Assembly: GCA_041397725.1 (NCBI GenBank)
Contig: JAWKVZ010000001.1
Span: 806,001-870,000 of the forward strand
Reading direction: 5' to 3'
From: JAGRKR01 sp041397725
GTDB lineage: Bacteria > Pseudomonadota > Alphaproteobacteria > Rhizobiales > Hyphomicrobiaceae
Length of the DNA: 64,000 bases
Below are positions 49,730-58,689 of this stretch, in pieces. Position 1 is the first letter of the stretch, and each line of letters begins with the position of its first letter. Under the pieces are notes generated by a model. That model had not been told where the DNA came from. It did not search any database and saw nothing but the letters and a program-made list of their open reading frames with translations. Made by a program: the position numbers and the translations under genes.

Positions 49730-51700
49730 CTAGGCCTGCTCGCTCGCCGGCACGCCGAACAGCCAGCTCCAGAAACCCCGTCGCCGCGGGGCCTGCTCCG
49801 TCGCCGCCTGCTGCAGGCGCTGATTGAGCTGCTCCAGCATCTCGACGGGACGCACGCCCATGTGCTCGACCGTCTCGAGCCGATTGGAGATGATGCCGAG
49901 GTCGCCGGCGCTGTCCAGACGGAACTGATCGACCGCCTGCACGAGGGCCTGCTGACTTGACGCGAGCTCGGCGATGCTCTCCCGCAGCGCGGCCACCTGC
50001 GCCTCGCTCTGCCGCAGCGCGCGTTGGCCCTCTTCGCGCTGCGTACCGAGAGACGTCTCGATGGCCTTGATCCACTCGCTGAGGGCCGTCCAGCCGCGGG
50101 CCGTCTCCGCCAGACGTCCGTCGAGAGCCTTCTCCAATCCCTGAATGCGCTCTGTCACCGCGCCCGAGACGTTGGCAACGAGCGCGTGCTGCTGACCGTC
50201 GGCGGCTTTCTGGATCGCCTGCAGCCGCTCGCTCACCAGGGTCTGGAGCTGGCCGCTGCTGCCGGACTGGGCATTGACGGTGCGCTCGACCCCCTGCAGC
50301 CGCTCGCCGAAAGCCGACCACGTCTTGCGGCTTTCCACGAGCACGCCATCGAGGTGGCGCTCGAGGGGACCGATCCGCTCCGCCACCAGAGCCGGAAGGC
50401 GCTGCATCTCCTCGTTGCGCTGCGCGAGGCCGCGCTCGAAGCCGGTCAGCCTCTCCATCAGATGCGTGGAGCGCGTGCTCATCTCCTCGGACCGCTCCGC
50501 CAGGCGCGTCTCGAGTTGCTCGAGGCGCTGCTCGAGCTCCTGCGTCAACCCGACCTCTCCGCCGGACCTGCTGGCGACCATCTTCTCGATCGAGGCGAGA
50601 CGCTCGGGCACACCGCCCCAGCTCCGGCTGGCCTCGGCGATCCGTGCCTCCATCGCCGCCTCGACTTGCTCGAGGCGCCCGAGCAGCACCGTCGGCGTCT
50701 CGCCGGCGCGCCGCTGCAATGCCACCTCGAGATCGTGCAGCCGCTCCGACAGCCCCCGCCACGTCGAGGCCGTCTCCCCGAGCTTGCTCTCGATGCTGCG
50801 CTCGAACGACACCAGCCGCTCGGTGAGGCCCCCCGGCAGGCGCGCGCCATCCGCGAACCGCGTGACGAGGGTATCCTCGAGGCCCTTGACCTGCTCGGTC
50901 AGCAGGCTCGTGAGGCGCCCCGCGTCGAGGCGCTGCACGGCCAGCTCGTCCTGAACCGTTCGCAGCATCTCGTGCAGCGACTTGCGGCTCGCTGACATGT
51001 CGTCGATGAGCGTGGAGAACCGCCGCTCGATGGCCTCGAGCCGCGCTTCGATCTCCCCGATGCTGCCGAGTTGCACGCTGGGACCGCCCTCGCGCACCGG
51101 CAGTCCCGCCGTGTCGTCCTCGACATCGCCGCGGACGGCGCGCTGCCAGTCCGGCCAGTGCCGGCGCAAAAGCTGCACGGCCAAGGCATCCTGATCACCG
51201 TTGATCACGCCGACCAGCAGATCGCCGACCTGGATGCGTCCGGCGCCGCGTCGCAGCCCCGATCTCTCGGCCACCCGCATGGCCGTCTCGAAGTCTTCCG
51301 ACGCCCCCGCCGGAGGCGAGCCGAAAGCCTGGCCCACGGGCATATCGGAAAAGATGATCTCGGCGCTGTCGCGGCGCAGGTCGTTGACATGGACGCCCGT
51401 CGTCTCGAGCGTCTGAGCGCTCTCCGGCACCCGGGTCAGCGCATGCACGAGGTGCACCAGCATGACTTCGCGACTGCCGCCGGCTCGCGCCGACTCGAAC
51501 GCCAGATCGCAGCATGCCGTGACAGCCGCATCCGCCGGCAAGGCGCCCGCCGGCGCGCTGGCCGTCCGCCGACCGCCCGGGGCGGCGCCATTGACGGCAG
51601 GAGCATCGCCGCGCTCGCGCGCCCTGCTGCCGTAAGGGAAGCCGGCTCGCGACTTGGCCGGGCGCGACCGCATGCTCACATCATCGCCCTTGTACACCAT
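49730..51700 (-). CDS. Clp N-domain/coiled-coil protein with 25-residue repeats
   Basis: A 656-residue protein with an unusual plan. Residues 58-183 resemble a double Clp N-domain (FESARAGGSREVMLVHLVHALT, then FETAMRVAERSG with RIQVGDLLVGVINGD), normally an adaptor or substrate site of ClpA/ClpB. There is no AAA+ ATPase. From residue 215 to about 550 the chain is a helical array whose E-R-L-x-x-hydrophobic-E motif repeats almost exactly every 25 residues (last E/Q at 225, 250, 275, 300, 325, 347, 372, 397, 422, 447, 472, 497, 523, 548). The C-terminus ends in RRRGFWSWLFGVP, which could touch a membrane. Start at 51700 with GGGAG upstream. Family and function are not recognised. Confidence 0.82.
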   Translation of the reverse strand: MVYKGDDVSMRSRPAKSRAGFPYGSRARERGDAPAVNGAAPGGRRTASAPAGALPADAAVTACCDLAFESARAGGSREVMLVHLVHALTRVPESAQTLETTGVHVNDLRRDSAEIIFSDMPVGQAFGSPPAGASEDFETAMRVAERSGLRRGAGRIQVGDLLVGVINGDQDALAVQLLRRHWPDWQRAVRGDVEDDTAGLPVREGGPSVQLGSIGEIEARLEAIERRFSTLIDDMSASRKSLHEMLRTVQDELAVQRLDAGRLTSLLTEQVKGLEDTLVTRFADGARLPGGLTERLVSFERSIESKLGETASTWRGLSERLHDLEVALQRRAGETPTVLLGRLEQVEAAMEARIAEASRSWGGVPERLASIEKMVASRSGGEVGLTQELEQRLEQLETRLAERSEEMSTRSTHLMERLTGFERGLAQRNEEMQRLPALVAERIGPLERHLDGVLVESRKTWSAFGERLQGVERTVNAQSGSSGQLQTLVSERLQAIQKAADGQQHALVANVSGAVTERIQGLEKALDGRLAETARGWTALSEWIKAIETSLGTQREEGQRALRQSEAQVAALRESIAELASSQQALVQAVDQFRLDSAGDLGIISNRLETVEHMGVRPVEMLEQLNQRLQQAATEQAPRRRGFWSWLFGVPASEQA

Positions 51701-52079
51701 CACACACTCCCATGCTCCGGAGCCAATACCTGCGGCAATCACCGAAGCCACCCGCATCGCGTTGCCCGCCGGCGGGACGGCACGACCCTACGCCACACCA
51801 GCCCTCCGCCCGGCGCGAACCCGCACCTTCGAGGACGCCCGGCACCTTAGCGCTTTTTGCACAATTTCGCGAGGTTGGGGAAATAAGACCCTGGGAATTG
51901 GTCAATTTCCGCTGCCTACGAATTGTCCCGGCGGACCATCGCCCTCAGGCTCCGGCGCTGACGGTCCAAAGCCGCGCGCCGGGCGAGAAGGCCCGGGCGA
52001 AAAGACAATATACAGCCAGGGTGTTCTCTGCCAGAATTGGTCCAGTCAACTTGCGTCCACCGGGGTGATAGACAGCAGC
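51701..52079. promoter_or_regulatory. 379-bp divergent region with TTGGTC half-sites
   Basis: This lies between the coiled-coil gene (minus) and the Rieske gene (plus). No gene is supported. It is relatively AT-rich near 51860-51930. A palindrome-like GGAATTG/GTCAATTTCC lies at 51894-51910, and GAATTGGTC is repeated at 51895-51903 and 52034-52042. Such AATTGGTC half-sites are like those of PdhR/LldR-type GntR regulators; no such regulator is in the window. Confidence 0.4.
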
Positions 52080-52478
52080 ATGGCAGACTCAAAGGAGCTT
52101 CACGCGGGAGCGCTCGAGGCGCTGCCGATCGGCGCGGTAAAGACCTTCACGTCGGGCCGTCGCGAAATCGGCGTGCTGCGCCTCAAGGACGGCTCGGTCC
52201 ACGCCTTCCGCAATCATTGTCCGCACAAGGGCGCGCCGATGTGCGCCGGCAAGCTCACCGGCACGATGCTTCCGAGCGCCCCCGGCACGCTCGAATACGG
52301 CCTCGACGGGCTCGTGCTGCGCTGCCCCTGGCACGGCTACGAGTTCGATGTGCGCACCGGGCGCCGGCCGTTCACGGACAGCGCCATGAGCATGCGCGTC
52401 TACCCCGTCGCCATCCGCGACGGCGAGGTCTACGTCGATCTCTCCCCGAGAAAGTCGTCCAATGGAGCGAAGTCATGA
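52080..52478 (+). CDS. Rieske [2Fe-2S] ferredoxin-like protein
   Basis: A 132-residue single-domain Rieske protein. Cluster ligands are in FRNHCPHKGAPMC (CPH) and VLRCPWHGYEF (CPWH), and the domain is of the oxygenase type rather than a bc1 subunit (no signal or membrane segment). ATG at 52080 gives the right length; only a weak ribosome site (GGGG) is seen. Its stop overlaps the amidohydrolase start (ATGA), so both are made together. No terminal oxygenase subunit is nearby, so it is either a ferredoxin for a distant partner or a redox partner of the amidohydrolase-like protein. Confidence 0.9.
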   Translation: MADSKELHAGALEALPIGAVKTFTSGRREIGVLRLKDGSVHAFRNHCPHKGAPMCAGKLTGTMLPSAPGTLEYGLDGLVLRCPWHGYEFDVRTGRRPFTDSAMSMRVYPVAIRDGEVYVDLSPRKSSNGAKS

Positions 52479-53593
52479 ACGAGACCGCAATCGCCCGTGG
52501 CAAGTCCAATCCGGAACGTCCCGACGAGCTGATCATCGATTGTGACGTGCATCCCGTCCTCAAGGGCGGGTTGCCGGAACTCTATCCCTACATGCCCGAA
52601 GCCTGGCGCCAACGCTTCGAGCTTAAGACCTCGAGCATGCACCGCTCGGCGCTGACCATGCGCTTCGAGCACCCGAGCGGCTCGGCCGTCCGCGCCGATG
52701 CCCGCACGCCGGACGGCGGCACGGGCGGCTCCGATCCCAAGTACATAGAGTCGCACCTCCTCGACCAGCACGGCATCAGCTACGCGGTGCTCACCTCGCT
52801 GCAGGCGGGCGCCCAGGCCTGCGTGCTGTCGGGGCCGGACGAGAGCATCGTCATCACGTCGGCCTTCAACGACCTGTTCCTCGACAAGTGGGGGCTCGAG
52901 AAGGCCGGCCGGCTTCGCCTGGCCATGACCGTGCCAACCCAGGACCCGGCCGCCGCGGTCGCCGAGATCCGGCGCATCGGCGGCAAGAAGGGCGTGGCTG
53001 CGGTGTTCATGCCGTTGATCGACATCCTGATGGGCAACCGCTACTACCATCCGATCTACGCCGAGGCCGAGAAGCAGGGCCTTCCCATCCTCGTGCACGT
53101 TACCGGCACGGACACGATCTACCGCGGCGTGCCGACCTCCTCCGGCTGGCCCGAGAACTATTCGGAGCGCTACGTCTCACTGGCGCAGATCGGCGAGGCC
53201 AACCTGACGAGCCTAGTGTTCTCCGGCACGTTCGAGAAGTTCCCCAAGCTCAAGTTCGTCTTTGTCGAGTTCGGGTTCTCCTGGGCCGTGCCCCTGCTCT
53301 GGCGCATGGACCGCACCTGGGAAAGCCTGCGCTACGACACGCCGTGGGTGAAGAAGTCGCCGTTCGAGTACATCCACGACCACGTGCGCTTCGCCACGCA
53401 GCCGCTCGACGAGCCGAAGGACCCGAACCACCTCGCCCAGCTCATCGCCATGCTGGGTCCGGAGGTGCTCATGTTCGCCACCGACTATCCCCATTGGGAC
53501 AACGACATGCCCGGTCAGAGCCTGCGCATGCTGCCCAAGGATGCCCAGCGCAAGATCTTCTCCGAGAACGCGCTCGCCACGCTGCGGCTCTGA
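52475..53593 (+). CDS. Amidohydrolase-related protein (ACMSD-like, COG2159)
   Basis: A 372-residue metal-dependent TIM-barrel protein of amidohydrolase family 2. The first metal motif is IDCDVHPVL (D-x-H), a barrel histidine is in ILVHVTG, and the catalytic aspartate is in MFATDYPHWDND. Members decarboxylate or hydrolyse aromatic or alpha-keto acids. ATG at 52475 overlaps the Rieske stop by 4 bases, and the upstream open frame lies inside that gene. Pairing with a Rieske protein suggests aromatic ring degradation. Confidence 0.9.
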   Translation: MNETAIARGKSNPERPDELIIDCDVHPVLKGGLPELYPYMPEAWRQRFELKTSSMHRSALTMRFEHPSGSAVRADARTPDGGTGGSDPKYIESHLLDQHGISYAVLTSLQAGAQACVLSGPDESIVITSAFNDLFLDKWGLEKAGRLRLAMTVPTQDPAAAVAEIRRIGGKKGVAAVFMPLIDILMGNRYYHPIYAEAEKQGLPILVHVTGTDTIYRGVPTSSGWPENYSERYVSLAQIGEANLTSLVFSGTFEKFPKLKFVFVEFGFSWAVPLLWRMDRTWESLRYDTPWVKKSPFEYIHDHVRFATQPLDEPKDPNHLAQLIAMLGPEVLMFATDYPHWDNDMPGQSLRMLPKDAQRKIFSENALATLRL

Positions 53594-53610
53594 GCGGCCG
53601 GGGCCGGACG

Positions 53611-54297
53611 TCAGAGAAGGGAGCGCGTCGCGCCGACGCGCTCCTGGACCTCGGGTCCCTCGTTGCGCGGGTTGTTGAGCTTCGGGCTCACCTCGGCGAT
53701 CGCGAGCAGCGACTCGGGCGCGGGCACCAGCAGCGCCTGCGCCTCGTCCGCGGTCATCTGGCGCGTATCGAGCCACGCCTCGAAGTGCTCCGGGGGCAGG
53801 ATCGCCGGCATACGGTCGTGCAGGCGCGAAACCAGGCGATTGGCGGCGACGGTCAGGATCGCCATGCTCTCGACCTCGCTGCCGTCGGCGCCCATCCAGT
53901 GCTCCCACAGACCGGCCATGGCTATGACGCCGCCAGCCGCCGGCGCGATCAGATGCGGTCGCTTGGCGCCCTTCTCCCCGATCCATTCGTAGAATCCGTC
54001 GGCCGGCACAAGGCAACGGCGATGGCGCATGGCGCCCCGGAACGACGGCTTCGTCGCGGCGGTCTCGGCCCGCGCGTTGAGCAGCATCGCGAACGTGCCG
54101 GGGTCCTTGACCCACGATGGAACGAGGCCCCAGCGTACCAGAGCAAGCTCACGCTCGCGCCGCTCGTCGAGCCGCACGATGGCCACGGGCTGCGAGGGGG
54201 CGATATTGTAGCGCGGCGGATAATTCGGCGCGTTGGCATGACCGAAATAGGCCCGCACGGCCTCCGGCGGTGACGTCAGACTGTAGCGCGAGCACAC
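53611..54297 (-). CDS. SOS response-associated peptidase (SRAP/YedK family)
   Basis: A 228-residue HMCES/YedK-type protein that forms a covalent link to abasic sites in single-stranded DNA. The start is GTG at 54297, because the next codon is the catalytic Cys2 (CSRYSLTS), which must be exposed after Met removal. Other family marks are RYNIAPSQPVAIVR (the N and the PSQ), WGLVPSWVKD, LNARAETAATKPSF, and CLVPADGFYEWIGEKG with the conserved glutamate; HDRMPAIL contains the active-site histidine. It is convergent with the amidohydrolase, 17 bp apart. Confidence 0.93.
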   Translation of the reverse strand: MCSRYSLTSPPEAVRAYFGHANAPNYPPRYNIAPSQPVAIVRLDERRERELALVRWGLVPSWVKDPGTFAMLLNARAETAATKPSFRGAMRHRRCLVPADGFYEWIGEKGAKRPHLIAPAAGGVIAMAGLWEHWMGADGSEVESMAILTVAANRLVSRLHDRMPAILPPEHFEAWLDTRQMTADEAQALLVPAPESLLAIAEVSPKLNNPRNEGPEVQERVGATRSLL

Positions 54298-54420
54298 GGT
54301 CAGCGTGTCCTTCGACAGGATTTGCAGCCTCGCCAATCGACGGGCGGGGCGGCCAAGTCTATAAGCTATCCCGGACCGTCGCCCGACGCCAAACACGGCT
54401 CGACAGGCTGGAATAAGACA

Positions 54421-54864
54421 ATGCCGGATTTCGTCCTGCAACGACCGGAATGGCCGCGCCCCGCAGCGAGCGCCATTGTCTTCAAGGGCGACAGCGTGCT
54501 TCTCGCCGAGCGGGGCAAGGGCGCGCGTGGCACGTGGAGCCTGCCCGGCGGCCATATCGAGCCGGGCGAATCGGCACGCGAGGCCGCCGCTCGCGAGCTC
54601 GCCGAGGAAACCGGCATCGAGGCCGAACTGATCGGGCTGGCCGATGTCGTCGACGTCCTGCTCAAGGACGACGAGGGCCGCCTCAAGGCGCACTACGTGC
54701 TCTGCTCGTACTATGGCCGCTGGCGCGCGGGCGAGCCGATGCCGGCAAGCGATTGCGCCGACGCGCGCTTTGTGCCGATCGCGGAGATCGACAGCTACAA
54801 GCTGACGCCGGGCACGAGCGCCGTCATCGCCCTCGCCTGGCGCCTCCTCAACGGTGGCGACTGA
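54421..54864 (+). CDS. NUDIX hydrolase
   Basis: A 147-residue pyrophosphohydrolase with a complete Nudix box GX5EX7REUXEEXGU, beginning at GGHIEPGESAREAAARELAE and ending EETGIEAE. The protein starts with a short strand PRPAASAIVFKGDSVLLAER typical of mutator-type or ADP-ribose pyrophosphatases. It opposes the SRAP gene with a 123-bp divergent gap. Substrate unknown. Confidence 0.93.
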   Translation: MPDFVLQRPEWPRPAASAIVFKGDSVLLAERGKGARGTWSLPGGHIEPGESAREAAARELAEETGIEAELIGLADVVDVLLKDDEGRLKAHYVLCSYYGRWRAGEPMPASDCADARFVPIAEIDSYKLTPGTSAVIALAWRLLNGGD

Positions 54865-54977
54865 GCGCCGCGCTGGCGCGCTGCCGGTTTGCTGCCGCAT
54901 TGCGATCGTTTATGGTGCCAGCGCGAGCCGGGCCCCGGTTCGCCGTCCGTGCGCGTAAGGGCAATGGATCCGCTCCC

Positions 54978-55373
54978 ATGAGGCGCATCGTCCGACCGAG
55001 ATCGGCCCTGCTGGCAGGACTTGTTGTCCTGACGCTGGCACCCGGCCTGGCCCATGCCGTCGGCGAGGAAGACCGCCGGCCATATGATTCCAAGCTCGTG
55101 CGCCTCGCCGAGATCCTGGGCGCCGTGCATTATCTGCGGGGCGTGTGCGGCGAGAACGATGGACTCGTCTGGCACGAGCACATGCGCCAGCTCATCGAGA
55201 ACGAGGGAACCTCGGCCTATCGCCGCGCGCTGCTCACCCGCAGCTTCAACAGCGGCTATCGCAGCTACAGCCGCACCTACTCGAGCTGTACGGCGTCGGC
55301 CAAGACCGCGGTGCAGCGCTTCATCACCGAGGGTGCGGCCCTTGCCGAAGGCCTCGCGCGCACGGCCCGCTGA
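54978..55373 (+). CDS. TIGR02301 family secreted protein
   Basis: A 131-residue exported protein of the TIGR02301 family, which is restricted to alphaproteobacteria. Signal peptide MRRIVRPRSALLAGLVVLTL cut near AHA-VG; then the family block RPYDSKLVRLAEILGAVHYL, two cysteines (GVCGEN and SSCTAS) and SFNSGYRSYSRTYSSCT. Function unknown, but it is strongly conserved and often sits next to a NUDIX gene, as here (113 bp). Confidence 0.9.
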   Translation: MRRIVRPRSALLAGLVVLTLAPGLAHAVGEEDRRPYDSKLVRLAEILGAVHYLRGVCGENDGLVWHEHMRQLIENEGTSAYRRALLTRSFNSGYRSYSRTYSSCTASAKTAVQRFITEGAALAEGLARTAR

Positions 55374-55434
55374 GACCGCCGCACCCCGCCCTCGCCGCGG
55401 CGTGCACGCCTGTTCACACTTAATCCTCAGGAAA

Positions 55435-55462
55435 CCTAACAGCCCGCGAAAAGCATGTTAGG
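55435..55462. repeat. 7-bp inverted repeat upstream of the small gene at 55532
   Basis: CCTAACA (55435-55441) and TGTTAGG (55456-55462) form a perfect inverted repeat with a 14-base spacer, about 70 bases upstream of the start. It may be an operator or a weak hairpin. Confidence 0.4.
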
Positions 55463-55531
55463 AGCCAACGGCACACGTGGCGGTTCGCACGCCCGCACGA
55501 GGACTTGGGATACGGGAAGGGGCAGCACACC

Positions 55532-55777
55532 ATGACATCGGAGCTCGAGCTCAAGTCGAAAGAGCCCAGCATGCTCGCTCTTGGCTACATCCTGGATGCC
55601 TGGGACGAGGGAACCGAGAACGGCGTCCCGCCGGAGCTGATGGCCTATGCCGCGCTCTACACGGCGCTCACCGATCTCGTGTCGAGCTATGGCGAGGACG
55701 CCGTCGCGACGCTTGCCCGCGGTCTCGTCGATCGCGTCCGCACGGGCGAGTTCTCGGTCAGCCGCACCTACCAGTAG
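55532..55777 (+). CDS. Small conserved-looking hypothetical protein
   Basis: An 81-residue acidic helical protein (SMLALGYILDAWDEGTENGV, LMAYAALYTALTDLVSSYGE). No signal peptide and no membrane segment. The ATG at 55532 has GGAAGGGG upstream; a TTG at 55505 is less likely. I do not recognise it, but similar short helical proteins of unknown function are frequent in Rhizobiales. It is convergent with the LysE-family exporter. Confidence 0.7.
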   Translation: MTSELELKSKEPSMLALGYILDAWDEGTENGVPPELMAYAALYTALTDLVSSYGEDAVATLARGLVDRVRTGEFSVSRTYQ

Positions 55778-55792
55778 CGCCAGCGCCGCGCC

Positions 55793-56449
55793 TCAGCGCA
55801 GCGCCTTCCAGCCGAGCTCGCCGAGCATGAGCAGGCCAAATGCCACCAGCAGGACACCCGCGATCCTGTTGATGTGGGCGAGCCGACTCTCGTCGATCTT
55901 GTGCCGGACCCGGCCGATGACGTGCGAGAGCCCGACCCACCAGAGCAGGCTGCCGCCCATGATGGAGGCCACCATGGTGAAGGAGTCGATGTAGCTGTCG
56001 ACCTCCACGAACGTGCTGACGCCACCGAAGATCGCGAAAAGACCGAGCACGGCCCCCGGATTGGTGATCGTGAGGAAGAACGTCTGCGGGATTTCCCAGA
56101 TATAGTCGCGCAGCGTCGCCGTACCCGCGTCCGGCGTCAACGTGTTGACATGCGGCTCGGTCAGATACAGCTTCGCTCCGAACGCAATGAGCGCCACGCC
56201 GCCGACGAACTGGATGGAATTGCGGTAGGACTTGATTGCGCCCGTGATGGCGTTGACACCGAGCGAGGCGAACAGGGCGATCAGCCCGTCGCCCAGCACG
56301 GCGCCGAGACCGGCCGCGACCCCGCCGAAGAACCCGCGCTGGATCGCGCGCTGGATGCACAGCACGTTCACCGGACCGACAGGGGCCGACACGAGCATGC
56401 CGATGATCAAGCCGGCGGGAATGACGAGGGGGTTCGGAATGAGCTCCAT
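55793..56449 (-). CDS. LysE family amino acid exporter
   Basis: A 218-residue membrane protein with six transmembrane segments, of the LysE/RhtB superfamily. SAPVGPVNVLCIQRAIQRG is the family's conserved N-terminal motif (with the Pro-Val-Gly loop), GLGAVLGDGLIALFASLG is TM2, and FFLTITNPGAVLGLFAIFGG is the later conserved NP motif. It exports basic or other amino acids or similar small metabolites using the proton gradient. Confidence 0.9.
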   Translation of the reverse strand: MELIPNPLVIPAGLIIGMLVSAPVGPVNVLCIQRAIQRGFFGGVAAGLGAVLGDGLIALFASLGVNAITGAIKSYRNSIQFVGGVALIAFGAKLYLTEPHVNTLTPDAGTATLRDYIWEIPQTFFLTITNPGAVLGLFAIFGGVSTFVEVDSYIDSFTMVASIMGGSLLWWVGLSHVIGRVRHKIDESRLAHINRIAGVLLVAFGLLMLGELGWKALR

Positions 56450-56577
56450 GGTCGACGTTCAGCCACTCCCCCGCACGAGGACGCTGACGCCACACATGCC
56501 GGACTCGAGATCCAATGAGATTGAACCCAGCCGTCGCCGGTCATGCGGTGCATGAGGCAGCAAGGAGAGCCCCCCGA

Positions 56578-57219
56578 ATGGTACGAATTGACGGACTTCG
56601 GCGAACGACTCGCCTGCTTTCCGTATTCCTAGTGGCGCTCGCCGGGCTTGTCCATTGCCACCTCGCAGCAACTGCTGCGCGGGACGGGGCAAAAATCCCA
56701 GCGGCCGCACCGGCGCCGAAGGGGAAACAACCCGCGCCCACCAAGCCGCTCGACATCAAGCACGGCACCGAGGGGCTGCCGGTCCCCGTGCAGGAGATGC
56801 GCGAGGCGATCCTCGCCGCCGCCCGCAGCGGACGCATCGACGAGTTGAAGACCGCCATCGAGTGGAACGAGCTTCGCCCGGCTTTTTCGAGCAAGCCGGT
56901 CGCGGACCCGATCGCCTTCCTGAAGTCGCTTGCCGGCGATGCCGAGGGCCGCGAGATCCTGGCCGTGCTGGTGACCATTCTCGAAAGCGGCTACGTGACG
57001 CTGCCGCTCGGCCGCGACCTCGAGAACAACCGCATCTTCGTGTGGCCCTACTACGCCGAGCTGCCCCCCGCGGAGTTGACACCCGCCCAGGAGGTGGACG
57101 CCTACCGCCTCGTGCGCCCCGCCGAGCTCAAGGCCATGCGCGAGAGGAAGAAATACACCTCATGGCGCCTCGCCATCGGCGCCGACGGCACCTGGCACTA
57201 CTTCCAGAAGGCCGAGTAG
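56578..57219 (+). CDS. Exported hypothetical protein
   Basis: A 213-residue protein with a signal-like segment (RLLSVFLVALAGLVHCHLA), a Pro/Ala/Lys-rich linker, and a globular C-terminal part (EMREAILAAARSGRIDELKT, FLKSLAGDAEGREILAVLVT, RIFVWPYYAELPPAELTPAQ, TSWRLAIGADGTWHYFQ). AAGGAG 8-9 bases before the ATG at 56578 decides the start over the ATG at 56515. The YAELPPAELT and GADGTWHYF region is seen in many rhizobial exported proteins of unknown function. Confidence 0.8.
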   Translation: MVRIDGLRRTTRLLSVFLVALAGLVHCHLAATAARDGAKIPAAAPAPKGKQPAPTKPLDIKHGTEGLPVPVQEMREAILAAARSGRIDELKTAIEWNELRPAFSSKPVADPIAFLKSLAGDAEGREILAVLVTILESGYVTLPLGRDLENNRIFVWPYYAELPPAELTPAQEVDAYRLVRPAELKAMRERKKYTSWRLAIGADGTWHYFQKAE

Positions 57220-57239
57220 CCCCCGACAGTCGCCGGGGG
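57220..57239. terminator. GC hairpin between convergent genes at 57219 and 57375
   Basis: CCCCCG (57220-57225) pairs with CGGGGG (57234-57239) around an 8-base loop, immediately after the stop of the hypothetical gene. No T-run is visible. Confidence 0.45.
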
Positions 57240-57374
57240 GTAAGGCGCGAGGGGCCTGGCAGGACGGCACGAGTTTGGGAGAGATCGGTCTCATGACCGG
57301 CGGTGGCCGCTCTGCGCCGACCGTCCCGATCCACGCTCCGGTGCAGTGACAGCCGGCTGCCGGCTGGCCTCAGT

Positions 57375-58415
57375 TCAGCCACCAGAGGCTGTGCGCGCCT
57401 GCCGGATGTCCTTGAAGGAGACGAGCCTGTGCTGATCCTCGTCCCACAGCTTGAGCTTCACCGTCTTCAGGCTGTCCCGGATCGTCATCCGTCCGATGCC
57501 GGCCAACTGCGGATGCTCCCGCAGCACCTTTTGCAGGCGGTAGAAGGGAATGCGACTGCACAGGTGGTGGACGTGATGGACGCCGATATTGGCGGTGAAC
57601 CAGCGCAAGACCGGCGGCAGATCGTAGTGTGAGCTTCCATGCACGGCGGCCTCGTGGTGCTGCCACTGCTTGGCGTGCGCCCAATACGTGTCCTCGTACT
57701 GATGCTGGACGTAGAACAGCCAGACGCCGATCGAAGCACTGAGAAGCACGATCGGCAGGTGCACGAGCACCAGCGCATTCACCCCGAAGGCCTTGATCAT
57801 GCCCGTGATGAAAAGCGCAATGCCGACGTTCGTCGCCATCGTGCTGATCCAGGACCGCGCGCCCGGGCGATCCGAGCTCAAGGGAATCCGGTTGCGCAGC
57901 AGGAACAGGTAGGCCGGACCGATTCCGAACATGACCGCGGGATGGCGATAGAGCCGGTAGACGAGCCGCCGCCAGGGGGGCAGCGCCAGGTACTCGCGGA
58001 CGGTGAGCGTGTTGATGTCGCCCGTTCCACGCTGGTCCAGATTGCCGGAGGTCGCGTGGTGCACGGCATGGCTATGCCGCCAGGCATCGTAGGGCGTCAG
58101 GGTAATGACCCCAATCAGCCGCCCGACCCAGTCGTTCGTGGCACGCCTGCGAAAGAAGGACCCATGGCCGCAGTCGTGCTGGATCATGAACATGCGCAAG
58201 AGAAAAGCCGAGGCAGGGATGGCCAGCAGCAGGGTGAGCCAGAAGCTGACCGAAAGCGCGGCCCAGGCGCCGATCCAGAGCACGACCAGAGGCACCGCCG
58301 TGACGAGCAACTCGAACGTGCTGCGGACAGGATCCTGATCCCGATATTTGGACAGAGCAGCCACCAGATCGCGCGAAACAGGAGCCGATACAGCAGCGGT
58401 AGCCTCGTTGGTCAT
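57375..58415 (-). CDS. Membrane fatty acid desaturase
   Basis: A 346-residue integral membrane desaturase with the three histidine boxes HDCGHGSF, HSHAVHH and HHVHHL, and about four transmembrane segments (ELLVTAVPLVVLWIGAWAAL, SFWLTLLLAIPASAFLL, MATNVGIALFITGMIKAFGV, NALVLVHLPIVLLSASIGVW). The layout is that of omega-3/omega-6 and delta-9-type acyl-lipid desaturases. The start at 58415 has GGGGAAG upstream. It has no partner genes close by. Confidence 0.93.
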   Translation of the reverse strand: MTNEATAAVSAPVSRDLVAALSKYRDQDPVRSTFELLVTAVPLVVLWIGAWAALSVSFWLTLLLAIPASAFLLRMFMIQHDCGHGSFFRRRATNDWVGRLIGVITLTPYDAWRHSHAVHHATSGNLDQRGTGDINTLTVREYLALPPWRRLVYRLYRHPAVMFGIGPAYLFLLRNRIPLSSDRPGARSWISTMATNVGIALFITGMIKAFGVNALVLVHLPIVLLSASIGVWLFYVQHQYEDTYWAHAKQWQHHEAAVHGSSHYDLPPVLRWFTANIGVHHVHHLCSRIPFYRLQKVLREHPQLAGIGRMTIRDSLKTVKLKLWDEDQHRLVSFKDIRQARTASGG

Positions 58416-58689
58416 GGTCGCTTCCCCAAGCGAATAATCCGCGACGCATGTTTTTTGATTCGCGCGCCCCGAGCCGGCGGCACGTTCGCAGCTTGCACCA
58501 TCACGTGCAAGCCATTCGCTGTCGCACCAAAAAAGCCTGTGGTCAGCCCCCGTCCGGTGGTCTTGCGGGCGGGGTGCGAGGTGGTCGCGAGCGCACGCTG
58601 CGGGGCACGCGCGCTGCACGTCACCTTGGCGATTTCCGCACTTTTCGCAACCGGACAGCGCGCGTCCGCGCGCCTCGCCACCGCTGCCA

